Below are positions 20,961 through 29,075 of a stretch of 43,067 nucleotides of DNA, one piece after another. This stretch comes from Mycoplasma sp. CAG:472 (GTDB taxonomy: Bacteria; Bacillota_I; Bacilli_A; RF39; UBA660). Location: the NCBI GenBank assembly GCA_000437315.1, contig FR899395.1, forward strand, positions 1 through 43,067. Direction: 5' to 3'. Every line of letters starts with the position of its first letter. Position 1 is the first letter of the stretch. The notes beneath the pieces are model-generated. The model saw nothing but the letters and a program-made list of their open reading frames with translations. It had not been told where the DNA came from and searched no databases. The position numbers were made by a program, and so were the translations under genes.

Positions 20961-22940
20961 CTACTTAATTGTTTCTATATAAAGTTTACCTTTAAAGGTT
21001 TTACCACTATCAATATTTTGATTAATACCGGTTTCTTTCCAGTTCATTCTAAGAACATATTTAACAGTAGTTTTTCTACGAATTAATACTTCATCCTCGA
21101 GGAATGTTTCTTTTCTTGGCGCTTTTAAATTATTTAAATATGAAATATTGCTACGAGTTATAAAGTAATCTAAATTATTTACATCAGTAAAATCATTAAA
21201 TACATCACGCCATACTATTTTATATGCTACAGCATAGTCTGCATCATTTTTAATTTTTAAAACATAAGTGCCATTCCAACCAGGTTCAATATCCGCGGAT
21301 ACTAGTTCAAGAGGATTATATATATAAAAGTCACTATCACTACCTTTAGCAATTTCTAAAATATTTTTTTCATTTTTATATTTATCATCTTCATAATAAT
21401 TATAATCACTATCTATTTTTGTGCTGCCATTATCACAGTTAAAATCACAAATACCATCATTATCAATATCTACATTTATATTAGGAAGACCATCACCTGT
21501 TGTATCACAATTTTTTTGACAATTTGTACCACTTCCAACAGGTTTAGATAAAGTGCCATCACTATTTACGCAATTAAAATTACAAGTTCCAGTTCCATAT
21601 ACATCAATATTTGTATCTGGAATTCCATCACCATTTGTATCAATATTAAAATCAGATTTACCATCTTTGTCATAATCAATATTTATATCAGGTACTAAAT
21701 CACCATTTGTATCAATGTTTATATCTGGATGATTATCATAATTTTTATCACAATTTACATCACATTTTCCATCATAATCAGTATCAATATTTATGTCACC
21801 AACATTTTTTTCACCAACATAAATATTATGATCTGGTTTACCATCGCCATTTGTATCACAATTTTTTATACATTTACCAGTATCATCAGTTATATTTAAA
21901 TCAGGTTTACCATCATTATCTATATCTATATTTATATCTGGAAGACCATCACCATTTGTATCTTCGTTTAAAATTATTTTCTTTCCCTCAATAATTACTT
22001 CTTTGTTAATAGGATTAATCATTGTAGTTCCACCATCTTCGGAAATATTAACATCTGCTTTGCCATCACCATCAACATCAATGTTTATTATTTTAGTAGT
22101 TCCATCTGCTAAAGTAACCTTATCATTCAATGTTTTACCATCGCCATCAGCATCAACATTATATCTAACATTTCCTTTTTCATCTGTACAGTTTCTTATA
22201 CATTTACCTGTTTCATCTTTTACATTTATTGGATTTTTTATATTGCCATTTTCATCAATAATATTAAATGTTGGTTTTCTATTACCCTTATAATCAATGT
22301 TATGAATTGGTATAGAGGGATCATCTCCAGTGATATTAACATCAGGAATACCATCATTATCTAAATCAATATTTGTGTCCGCAAGCATATCACCATTAAT
22401 ATCACAATTTAAATCACAAGTTTTTTTCTTATTATAATCTTTTATAATATTAATATCAGCAATACCATCACCATCAAGGTCAATATTATAATCAGGCCAT
22501 CCATCATTATCACTATCACAATTTAATTTACATATACCACTTTCATCAAGTTGATTCATTTGATTAAATAGTCTTGTTTGATTACCAAATAAATCTATGT
22601 TAAATAAAGGTTTACCGTTTCTACTATAATCAACGTTATAAAAAGGTTTACAACTACCATCTTTTGAAACATTTAAATTTGGTACTTTACTACCCCATAT
22701 TTTTTGATTAACATATTTACAATTATCAGGATTAGTTGGATTATAATTTCCATATATTTTATAAATATAAATAGTTAAATAAGCAGTAATTATAATTAAA
22801 ATTATTACAAGTAAAAAGATAAAAGATTTAATTATATCTTTTTTTATAGATTGATTTTCTTTTTTTTCATCAGATAATAACTTTTTTTGTTCTTCATAAT
22901 CATTTGTATCTATTAAAATATCATTATTAATATCTTTCAC
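20961..22940 (-). CDS. Membrane-anchored surface protein with calcium-loop repeats and CxxNC motifs
   Basis: A 659-residue protein of unknown family. Residues 1-37 are cytoplasmic and charged, about 38-62 form one membrane helix (IIKSFIFLLVIILIIITAYL), and the rest should be outside. Residues of about 100-503 contain some 16 loops of the form DxDxDGxxD (such as DLDNDGIPD, DTNGDGKPD, DVDGDGKAD), each usually followed by a short strand NIN or NID. These resemble thrombospondin type 3 or dockerin-like calcium sites. Eight CxxNC motifs (137, 175, 247, 357, 393, 453, 474 and 498) are spread among them. Residues of about 530-659 form a separate beta-rich domain (IEPGWNGTYVLKIKNDADYA) that recalls TasA/camelysin-like modules. 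GTG is the start, with AAGGAG six bases upstream; ATG one base earlier is out of frame. Confidence 0.8.
   Translation of the reverse strand: MKDINNDILIDTNDYEEQKKLLSDEKKENQSIKKDIIKSFIFLLVIILIIITAYLTIYIYKIYGNYNPTNPDNCKYVNQKIWGSKVPNLNVSKDGSCKPFYNVDYSRNGKPLFNIDLFGNQTRLFNQMNQLDESGICKLNCDSDNDGWPDYNIDLDGDGIADINIIKDYNKKKTCDLNCDINGDMLADTNIDLDNDGIPDVNITGDDPSIPIHNIDYKGNRKPTFNIIDENGNIKNPINVKDETGKCIRNCTDEKGNVRYNVDADGDGKTLNDKVTLADGTTKIINIDVDGDGKADVNISEDGGTTMINPINKEVIIEGKKIILNEDTNGDGLPDINIDIDNDGKPDLNITDDTGKCIKNCDTNGDGKPDHNIYVGEKNVGDINIDTDYDGKCDVNCDKNYDNHPDINIDTNGDLVPDINIDYDKDGKSDFNIDTNGDGIPDTNIDVYGTGTCNFNCVNSDGTLSKPVGSGTNCQKNCDTTGDGLPNINVDIDNDGICDFNCDNGSTKIDSDYNYYEDDKYKNEKNILEIAKGSDSDFYIYNPLELVSADIEPGWNGTYVLKIKNDADYAVAYKIVWRDVFNDFTDVNNLDYFITRSNISYLNNLKAPRKETFLEDEVLIRRKTTVKYVLRMNWKETGINQNIDSGKTFKGKLYIETIK
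21432..22650 (-). repeat. Coding repeat region of the calcium-loop protein
   Basis: The DNA carries many near-copies of short units such as ACCATCACCATTTGTATC and ACCATCATTATCTATATC (plus-strand view), spaced by roughly 40-120 bp. They encode DxDxDGxxD loops. The copies are diverged, and units with Cys alternate with units without. The region is a protein repeat and not an array of spacers. Confidence 0.8.
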
Positions 22941-22964
22941 ATTTTACTCCTTATTCTTATTTAA

Positions 22965-22993
22965 ATTATATCACGATTTTTTTAGATAACAAA
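22965..22993 (-). promoter_or_regulatory. Promoter of the surface-protein cassette
   Basis: On the minus strand TGATATAAT, an extended -10 (TATAAT at 22965-22970), with a weak -35 (TTTGTT, 22988-22993) at 17 bp. It should drive the repeat protein, SipW and the 74-residue gene as one transcript. Confidence 0.6.
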
Positions 22994-23003
22994 TACTTTT
23001 ATT

Positions 23004-23025
23004 AAAAAAACTGTCACATAGACAG
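23004..23025 (-). terminator. Terminator of ftsE-ftsX-hydrolase-lipoprotein
   Basis: On the minus strand CTGTC, loop TATGT, GACAG, then seven T. The lipoprotein stop codon TGA lies in the hairpin. Confidence 0.8.
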
Positions 23026-23679
23026 ATTTTTTATTGTTACTTCATCATAACTTTTACCACGATAATAACCATTTTCATCAAAATCATTATTTGTTAGATA
23101 AGAAAATGCTTTAACATAGATATCTGAGGTAATATTTTTATAATCGCTTCCACATGTTAATTTCATCGAAGTAATTAATGTATTATCAGTTATTTCATTA
23201 TCTAATAAATGTGAATACCACTCTCCATATTCATGATGTACACCATCATACAAATATATTTCTAAATAATTATAGAAACTTTCTGAATCTGATGGTTTTA
23301 AAATAGTCTTATGTATTTTTTCACCATTTACCTCAAAGGAAATTTCCCAACCTAATTTATAATTTAGATTTTCATATTCTGAAGTTGTATATTTATTCCA
23401 TATTTCTTTATAATATGAACCAGTTACTTTTTCTTCTTCGGTTAGAAAAATGTTTAAAACTGTTATATCCTTTTTTAGCACCCAATTGTAAGATAAAGTA
23501 TCACTTACTTTCATATCATTATCAGCATAAATTGATAATTTAATAGGATTAGTATCTTCATATTCAGGCTCTTTAGGAACAACTACTTCATTATTATTTG
23601 AAACAGTTTTATTAAAGTCTTCTTTTTGATTACATCCACATAATGATATGATTAAGCAAAGAATCATTATATATTTCAT
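23014..23679 (-). CDS. Predicted lipoprotein, 221 residues
   Basis: The N-terminus is a lipoprotein signal (MKYIMILCLIISLCGCNQK) with Cys16 in a plausible LCGC lipobox. The rest is a beta-rich extracellular domain with no recognised family (ISFEVNGEKIHKTIL, YLEIYLYDGVHHEYGEWYSH). It starts four bases after the M23 hydrolase gene and probably belongs to the same operon. A role beside FtsEX and the hydrolase is possible but is inferred only from position. Confidence 0.75.
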   Translation of the reverse strand: MKYIMILCLIISLCGCNQKEDFNKTVSNNNEVVVPKEPEYEDTNPIKLSIYADNDMKVSDTLSYNWVLKKDITVLNIFLTEEEKVTGSYYKEIWNKYTTSEYENLNYKLGWEISFEVNGEKIHKTILKPSDSESFYNYLEIYLYDGVHHEYGEWYSHLLDNEITDNTLITSMKLTCGSDYKNITSDIYVKAFSYLTNNDFDENGYYRGKSYDEVTIKNLSM

Positions 23680-23682
23680 AAT

Positions 23683-24894
23683 TTAATACCTTGAATAGAA
23701 CCATACACCATAAGCAGGAAGTGCTGGAGGTTGAAAACTATTTGCAACATATTTACTATAACTTGAATAGCCTTCGGGACCTCCCCCTAAATAAAATCCT
23801 TTTGTAACACCGTAATGTAAATGCCAGCCTGTAGAACATGTATCCCAACCACCATTTACTTTTAGAGTACTTCCTCCACCACCAACTGAACCAATTACAG
23901 TCTGTTGGGTAACAGTATCTCCAACTTTAACATAAACATCTTTTAAATGAGCATATGTTAATGTATAAGCAATTCCTTTAACTCTAACGTGAATATAAAC
24001 TTGGTTACCTCCACATTTTGCTCTACTTATAACAGCTGCTACAGTACCTGCTGCAGTAGCATATACAGGTGTTCCTCCAGCATTACCCGCAATATCATTT
24101 GCTGGATGGAAATCAGAATAAGGTCTACCATTTAAATAAAATGAACGCCATCCAAACCCTGAAGAAACATAACCTCTTACAGTAGGTCTTAAAAATTGAG
24201 CACTATTTGCAACATTTATACAAGAGGATAATAATTGATCATCCTTACAACCTAAATCTTCATAGTATTTAATAAGTTTTTGTTGAGCACTAATTTGCTG
24301 TGAAATATCAAGTGTAACCTCAACTAAAGAAGATAAATCATTTTTTAATGATGCCAAACTATTTTCATATATTTTAATTTTTTCATTCAAATCGTTTTGT
24401 TTTTTTACTAGACTAACTTGTAAACCTTCATTTTCCTCGATTAAACTTTCCATCTTTTTAAGTTCATTTTGTGTATATGAAATAATTTGACTTATAGCAT
24501 CCGCTCTCATAACAACATCTGTTGCTGTAGAGGCTCCTCCTACATAATCTAAAAAGGTATTATCACTACTTACAATTTGATAAAATGCAAGTAATTCTTC
24601 ACTTTTTGCTTTTGTTTTTTCTATTTCTTTAGTAGAGGATTCAATTTGTGCTTTTGCAGTGGCTATATCATTTTCAGCTTGTTCAACTTCATTATGCGCA
24701 TTTGATATACGATTATTTTCTGCATTAATTTCACTTTGAGTTTTATTTTTTTGAGCATCATTAGCATTTTTTTCATTAATTAACGCCTGAAGTTCATTTT
24801 TTAAATCTCTTAATGTATTAGCTGCAGCATTAACATTTGAAAACATACATAATATAGCAATTATACTAAATATTTTTACTACTTTTTTCATCAT
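23683..24894 (-). CDS. Coiled-coil M23 peptidoglycan hydrolase (FtsEX partner)
   Basis: A 403-residue secreted murein endopeptidase or hydrolase activator. It has a signal peptide (about residues 1-23, ending NVNA), a long coiled coil (about 25-220) like the EnvC/PcsB/CwlO arms, and an M23 (LytM) domain (about 240-385). The zinc ligands H263 and D267 (HPANDIAG) and H360 (HLHYG) are all present, with a further His in YAHL at 316, so it should be catalytic. The coiled coil in this family couples to FtsX. Its ATG overlaps the ftsX stop as ATGA, supporting that partnership. Confidence 0.9.
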   Translation of the reverse strand: MMKKVVKIFSIIAILCMFSNVNAAANTLRDLKNELQALINEKNANDAQKNKTQSEINAENNRISNAHNEVEQAENDIATAKAQIESSTKEIEKTKAKSEELLAFYQIVSSDNTFLDYVGGASTATDVVMRADAISQIISYTQNELKKMESLIEENEGLQVSLVKKQNDLNEKIKIYENSLASLKNDLSSLVEVTLDISQQISAQQKLIKYYEDLGCKDDQLLSSCINVANSAQFLRPTVRGYVSSGFGWRSFYLNGRPYSDFHPANDIAGNAGGTPVYATAAGTVAAVISRAKCGGNQVYIHVRVKGIAYTLTYAHLKDVYVKVGDTVTQQTVIGSVGGGGSTLKVNGGWDTCSTGWHLHYGVTKGFYLGGGPEGYSSYSKYVANSFQPPALPAYGVWFYSRY

Positions 24895-25784
24895 ATCTTC
24901 AAATACTTCCTTACTGAGTTTGCACTACCAAACATACCAACAACAGCACCGATTAAAACAATTACACCAGATACATAGAACACAAAATTATATGGTTTAA
25001 TTAAATTAAGTGTCTCGGTAAACATATAACCATGCATTGTATTAAATAAAATTACATAACCATAAATTGTTATACATACAGGAATTATTGAACCAATTAT
25101 ACCTAAAAATAATCCTTCGAATAAAAATGGTAATTTAATTGCGGTATTACTTGCTCCAACAAGACGCATTATTTCAATTTCATTTTTACGTGAATAAATT
25201 GTTAATTTTATTGTGTTTGAAATTAAGAATGCTGTAACTACAATAAGGGCAATAACAATTCCAATTGTAACCTTTTGAATAATATCAAAAGCAGATACTA
25301 CTTCCTCAACCATAGTTTCGCCAAATTTTACTGTTTGAATATTTGGTACTTTTTTAATTTCATCAGCTACATTAGAAATATTTTTAATATCATCAACATA
25401 CACAGTACAACTATCCATCAAAGGATTTTCAGTTAAATAATTAAGCATTGTTGAAAATGTATCAGAGTATTCACTCATTTGAGTTTTCCATTCTTCTTTA
25501 CTTTTATAAGTTACTTTACTTACCCCTTTAATATTTTTAATTTCTAAATACGCATTATTACTATCTTCTTCACTTGCATTTTTATTAATATAAACTACAA
25601 TATTCATTTCTTTTTCAATTGACCTTGTGGCATTATTTACATTTACTGCAATAATAATTGCTACAGAAACGATAATAAGAGTTATCATATCACAAAGAAT
25701 ACTTGCCATTGAAAGTGAAAAATTACGAGTTATACTTTTAAATGCATCTCTTATACTTCTTCCAAAAATTCTAATCGCTTTCAC
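24891..25784 (-). CDS. ftsX: Cell-division ABC transporter permease FtsX
   Basis: FtsX is the membrane subunit of the FtsEX complex, which transmits ATP-driven changes to a periplasmic or extracellular peptidoglycan hydrolase. The 297-residue protein has four membrane helices, one near residues 30-50 and three after about 170, with a large outside loop between the first two (VVYINKNASEEDSNNAYLEI, DSCTVYVDDI). The FtsX motif EIEIMRLVGASN is present. The GTG at 25784 (VKAIRIFGRSIRDAF) is chosen because AAGGAAG lies about eight bases upstream. It overlaps the end of ftsE by 14 bases. Confidence 0.95.
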   Translation of the reverse strand: MKAIRIFGRSIRDAFKSITRNFSLSMASILCDMITLIIVSVAIIIAVNVNNATRSIEKEMNIVVYINKNASEEDSNNAYLEIKNIKGVSKVTYKSKEEWKTQMSEYSDTFSTMLNYLTENPLMDSCTVYVDDIKNISNVADEIKKVPNIQTVKFGETMVEEVVSAFDIIQKVTIGIVIALIVVTAFLISNTIKLTIYSRKNEIEIMRLVGASNTAIKLPFLFEGLFLGIIGSIIPVCITIYGYVILFNTMHGYMFTETLNLIKPYNFVFYVSGVIVLIGAVVGMFGSANSVRKYLKI

Positions 25785-26469
25785 TCTTATAACTTCCTTT
25801 CTTATAATCACCAACAAGCATACCATTGTTAATTACTAAAACTCTTTTTTTCATCCTATTAACAATTTCTTTATCATGAGTTGCCATTATAACAGTTGTT
25901 CCTAAATCCTTATTAATATTTGAAATTACATCCATAATTTCTTTACTTGTCATTGGATCTAAGTTTCCTGTAGGTTCATCACAAACTAAAAGTTTAGGTT
26001 CATTTACAATAGCCCTTGCTATACATACCCTTTGCTGTTCACCACCAGAAAGTTCCTTAGGAAAACTTCTTACTTTATCCTTTAAACCAACTCTTTCTAA
26101 TGCCTTTAAGACTTTTGGTCTTATATCAACACCTTTATCACCAACACATTCAAGAGCAAATGCAACATTTTCATAAGCAGTTAAATTAGGTAATAATTTA
26201 AAGTCTTGGAATACAATACCAACTTTTCTACGAAACTTATATACCTTTCTATTTTTTAATTTACCAACATTTACTCCACCAACCATTACAGTACCTTTTG
26301 TTGGTTTTTCTTCTCTATATAACATTTTAACAAAAGTAGATTTTCCACTTGCAGTAAGTCCAATTACAAAAACAAATTCGCCTTTATCAATTTGAACACT
26401 TACATCAGCACAAGCAGTTATACCATTACTATATGTTTTAGTAACATCTTTAAATTCAATGAATTTCAT
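25771..26469 (-). CDS. ftsE: Cell-division ATP-binding protein FtsE
   Basis: FtsE is the cytoplasmic ATPase of FtsEX. In 232 residues it has Walker A (GLTASGKSTF), the Q-loop (VGIVFQDFKLLPNLTAYENV), the signature LSGGEQQRVCIARA, Walker B (LLVCDEPTGNLDP) and the H-loop (TVIMATHDKEIV). The ATG at 26469 (MKFIEFKDV) is supported by GGAGGT just upstream; the longer in-frame extension covers the promoter. ftsE-ftsX-hydrolase-lipoprotein form one unit. Confidence 0.97.
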   Translation of the reverse strand: MKFIEFKDVTKTYSNGITACADVSVQIDKGEFVFVIGLTASGKSTFVKMLYREEKPTKGTVMVGGVNVGKLKNRKVYKFRRKVGIVFQDFKLLPNLTAYENVAFALECVGDKGVDIRPKVLKALERVGLKDKVRSFPKELSGGEQQRVCIARAIVNEPKLLVCDEPTGNLDPMTSKEIMDVISNINKDLGTTVIMATHDKEIVNRMKKRVLVINNGMLVGDYKKGSYKSESD

Positions 26470-26490
26470 ACACACCTCCATTATGATTAA

Positions 26491-26519
26491 ATTATAGCAC
26501 TTTTTTAAGTGTAAGTAAA
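26491..26519 (-). promoter_or_regulatory. ftsE promoter
   Basis: On the minus strand TTTACT (26514-26519), a 17-bp spacer and TATAAT (26491-26496). An 8-bp inverted repeat, AAGTGTAA and TTACACTT (26507-26514 and 26535-26542), surrounds the -35. Confidence 0.55.
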
Positions 26520-26548
26520 TTAATAAACTTTTATTTACACTTATTACC

Positions 26549-26586
26549 AAAATAAAAATGTAAACCTTTTATTTTAATGTTTACAT
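26549..26586 (-). terminator. Terminator of the TtcA-like gene
   Basis: On the minus strand ATGTAAAC (26579-26586), a 12-nt loop, GTTTACAT (26559-26566) and a T-rich stretch. The T-rich strand is interrupted by one A. Confidence 0.7.
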
Positions 26587-27413
26587 TATTTATTATCATA
26601 ATTATCAAGAAATGAAGTATATTTACCATCCTTTTTAGTACCTAAAACACAATTTAAATTTATATTATTCATCGAAGTAAATATATTATTATCAATACTT
26701 GGATTTATTTTACGAAGATTATTTACAAGATTTTTCATTTCTTTTCTTTTACTAGTTCCATCATCCACTATGCTACAGTTTTCTGTAAATCTACATGCAC
26801 AATTAATAAATGTTAATTCATTATATTTTTTCCAAGCAAGCACTGCTGATTCCTTTATTAAATAAAGTGGTCTGATAAGTTCTAATCCTTCGAAATTATC
26901 TGAATGAAGTTTTGGCATCATAGTTTTAATTTCACTACCATAAAACATTGAAAGAAGGGTTGTTTCTATTACATCATCAAAATGATGACCTAAAGCAATT
27001 TTATTACAACCTAGTTCTTTTGCTTTACTATATAGATAACCTCTTCGCATTCTTGCACATAAGTAACAAGGGTTACCCTCTACTTTAGCAGTTACATCAA
27101 AAATATTAGTTTCAAATATTTCTATTGGAACATTTAGTAATTTAGCATTTTTTTCAATCAACTGTCTATTAACTTTATTATAACCTGGATCCATTACAAC
27201 ATAATGAGCAGTAAAAGGAAATTTTCCGTGTTTAATTAACTCTTGTATACATTTTGCAAGTAAAAAAGAATCTTTACCACCACTTATACAAACCATAATA
27301 TTATCATTTTCTTTGATAAGTTCATAATCAGATATAGCTTTAATAAACTTACTCCATATATCTTTTCTAAATTTCTTTATAATACTTCTTTCTATTTCAA
27401 CATATTTTTCCAT
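26586..27413 (-). CDS. TtcA-family PP-loop tRNA-thiolation-like enzyme
   Basis: A 275-residue ATP-pyrophosphatase of the TtcA type, a family that sulfurates cytidine 32 in tRNA or acts on other bases. The PP-loop motif is CISGGKDSFLLAKC (about residue 42-55). Cys pairs typical of the iron-sulfur site or catalysis are in NPCYLCARMRRGYLYSKA and CACRFTENC. ALGHHFDDVIETTLLSMFYG is the usual second motif. The exact tRNA position cannot be told, because the TilS, TtcA and TtuA groups share this core. It has its own consensus promoter. Confidence 0.8.
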   Translation of the reverse strand: MEKYVEIERSIIKKFRKDIWSKFIKAISDYELIKENDNIMVCISGGKDSFLLAKCIQELIKHGKFPFTAHYVVMDPGYNKVNRQLIEKNAKLLNVPIEIFETNIFDVTAKVEGNPCYLCARMRRGYLYSKAKELGCNKIALGHHFDDVIETTLLSMFYGSEIKTMMPKLHSDNFEGLELIRPLYLIKESAVLAWKKYNELTFINCACRFTENCSIVDDGTSKRKEMKNLVNNLRKINPSIDNNIFTSMNNINLNCVLGTKKDGKYTSFLDNYDNK

Positions 27414-27433
27414 AATACCACCAACCCATATAT

Positions 27434-27461
27434 ATTATAAAAAAATAGTAATTCTTGTCAA
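27434..27461 (-). promoter_or_regulatory. Promoter of the TtcA-like gene
   Basis: On the minus strand TTGACA (27456-27461), a 16-bp spacer and TATAAT (27434-27439), in the short gap after the phosphoesterase gene. Confidence 0.7.
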
Positions 27462-27464
27462 TCA

Positions 27465-28142
27465 CTATTTTCTAAATTTTTTAATCCTTTCATACATAAA
27501 TTCTATTTTATCTATTTCTTTTTCTGTATGATAATGTCCACAGTACCATTTATCATAACTAATATTTTCTTCGATTTTATCTAAAAACAACTCCATAGAA
27601 TTATCTACTTTACTTTGATCTACAAAAGGAAGAAACATTTCTCTAGGAATATATTTATATGGGCAAGTATGTGAAAGAACAATATCAAAATGTTTATTAT
27701 TTACTTTTTCATAAATATTATTCATTTCTTCCTCTGTAAGTTGTTCAGATTTAAACCATGGATAATCATACACTAAACGCATATTTTTATCAATTGAATA
27801 TGCTCCTCCGATAACTAAAACTTTCATACCTTCAATAGTATATATTTCGCTAGATTTTGCAAATATTAAATTTGGGTATTTATCTTCAGCGTAAGCAACT
27901 CCATCAAAAAAATTAATTTCTTTATAAGTTTTAATATTTTCCGCTCTTTCTTCGTGATTACCATTTATACAAAAAAATATTAATCCAAGTTTATTAAGTC
28001 TTTCTTTTACTACATCATCAAAATGATTTAAAAAGTAATTGATTCCTGCATCACCAAGAATAATAAGAACATCCTTTTTTTGATAATTTAAATTATCAAG
28101 TCTTGAAAATTCTCTATGAGTATCACCAGTTATATAGATCAT
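27465..28142 (-). CDS. Metallophosphoesterase
   Basis: A 225-residue cytoplasmic enzyme of the calcineurin-like phosphoesterase superfamily. The metal-binding motifs are in order: GDTH (residues 6-9), GDAG (about 30), GNHEE (about 61), SHTCP (about 157) and GHYHTEKE (about 200). The substrate is unknown. GGGAGG precedes the ATG. It shows no clear operon partner on either side. Confidence 0.9.
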   Translation of the reverse strand: MIYITGDTHREFSRLDNLNYQKKDVLIILGDAGINYFLNHFDDVVKERLNKLGLIFFCINGNHEERAENIKTYKEINFFDGVAYAEDKYPNLIFAKSSEIYTIEGMKVLVIGGAYSIDKNMRLVYDYPWFKSEQLTEEEMNNIYEKVNNKHFDIVLSHTCPYKYIPREMFLPFVDQSKVDNSMELFLDKIEENISYDKWYCGHYHTEKEIDKIEFMYERIKKFRK

Positions 28143-28167
28143 AATTCCTCCCTATAAAAATTTTATC

Positions 28168-28193
28168 ATAAAAAAACTGTCTTTTAAACAGTT
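28168..28193 (-). terminator. Terminator of the 194-residue gene
   Basis: On the minus strand AACTGT, loop TTAAAAG, ACAGTT, then a T run. The gene's stop codon TAA lies at the loop. Confidence 0.8.
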
Positions 28194-28768
28194 CTTGTAT
28201 TTCTCTCTTCACGTATATTTTTATCAAATAAATATGTATGTGCTATATTTAAGTCTTTATTTGATTCATTTGCTAAAGCATAACCATAAGATGAAATTGC
28301 ATTTATATAAGCCATATCCAATTGAGGTACTTCAAAAGTTAGAATTTCAGTTTCAGGACTAAATGCCTTCATATATTTTTCTAAATAATTTATAACAGCG
28401 CTATAAATTGTAAATTTACTTTGTTCATCCAATGCCTCAGATAAAACAATTTCTCCGACTATGGCATTATCTTTATTACCACCAGCACATAAATTTACTC
28501 TTGAATAACCTAGATTTTGATGATTTTGATTATAGATTGTTAAAAATTTTATATTCTCATCATCAAAAATAGAAAACATTACTGAAATAGTTTTTTTAAA
28601 ATTATCATCCATTAATAATAATGAATTAGTATAATTTTCTTTAGCAAGTTGTTTTTTAGTATTCTTTCTTAAAATATCTTTACCAAAATTATCCTCGAAA
28701 AAAGTATAGTATTTTATTACTACATCTTGATAATTTTCTTTATTTGGTTTACCCCATTTATAATACAT
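28184..28768 (-). CDS. Hypothetical protein, 194 residues
   Basis: Not assigned with confidence. It is soluble and about half beta. The order of strands and helices, and a C-terminal section IDxxYGYALANESN-like (ISSYGYALANESNKDLNIAH), loosely recall a GNAT acyltransferase, but the acetyl-CoA loop Q/RxxGxG/A is not evident (VNLCAGGNKDNA is the nearest). The gene is preceded by a weak promoter region with an 8-bp inverted repeat, and followed by its own terminator. GGGGGAA precedes the ATG. Confidence 0.6.
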   Translation of the reverse strand: MYYKWGKPNKENYQDVVIKYYTFFEDNFGKDILRKNTKKQLAKENYTNSLLLMDDNFKKTISVMFSIFDDENIKFLTIYNQNHQNLGYSRVNLCAGGNKDNAIVGEIVLSEALDEQSKFTIYSAVINYLEKYMKAFSPETEILTFEVPQLDMAYINAISSYGYALANESNKDLNIAHTYLFDKNIREERNTRTV

Positions 28769-28825
28769 ATTTCTTCCCCCTTATATATCATATTTTATAC
28801 TATTATAGAAAATACATTTCTAAAT

Positions 28826-28848
28826 TAATTGATTCAAAATATCAATTA
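28826..28848. repeat. Perfect 8-bp inverted repeat upstream of the 194-residue gene
   Basis: TAATTGAT, spacer TCAAAAT, ATCAATTA. There is no T tract beside it, so it looks more like a protein-binding dyad than a terminator. The gap 28769-29071 otherwise holds tRNA-Cys, its promoter and its terminator. Confidence 0.5.
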
Positions 28849-28900
28849 CATTATTATTTTAGCACATAATGAGTATTTTTTCCAGTACCATTTTTTATAA

Positions 28901-28928
28901 AAAAAAATCGAACTAAATGCTCGATTAT
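28901..28928 (-). terminator. tRNA-Cys terminator
   Basis: On the minus strand ATCGAGC, loop ATTTA, GTTCGAT (one G-U pair), then eight or more T. Confidence 0.8.
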
Positions 28929-28937
28929 ATATTAATA

Positions 28938-29011
28938 TGGAGGAACCGACCAGATTCGAACTGGTGCTCAGGGTGTTGCAGACCCACGCCTTACCACTTG
29001 GCTACGGTTCC
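28938..29011 (-). tRNA. tRNA-Cys (GCA)
   Basis: A 74-nt cloverleaf with acceptor stem GGAACCG/CGGTTCC, discriminator U and an encoded CCA. The D arm is GCC...GGC, the anticodon loop CTGCAAC has anticodon GCA, and the T arm contains GTTCGAATC. All stems pair. It has its own promoter and terminator. Confidence 0.96.
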
Positions 29012-29046
29012 ATAATACATAATATGCTTCTTCATAAAGCAATATT

Positions 29047-29075
29047 ATTGTATTATATTTTTTTATTAATGTCAA
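29047..29075 (-). promoter_or_regulatory. tRNA-Cys promoter
   Basis: On the minus strand consensus TTGACA (29070-29075), a 17-bp spacer and TACAAT (29047-29052). The TGA stop codon of the preceding gene is part of the -35. Confidence 0.75.

Noticed and set aside
21707..22293. Plus-strand open frames rich in His and Tyr or Val and Ser
   Set aside because: They are antisense shadows of the repeat protein; their composition follows from its DNA repeats, and they lack ribosome-binding sites.
21432..22650. Repeated short DNA units as a possible CRISPR array
   Set aside because: The units are diverged, irregularly spaced, and all lie in one open frame that encodes DxDxDG loops.
28184..28768. Firm GNAT acetyltransferase call
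   Set aside because: The acetyl-CoA-binding loop is not convincing, so it was left as hypothetical.
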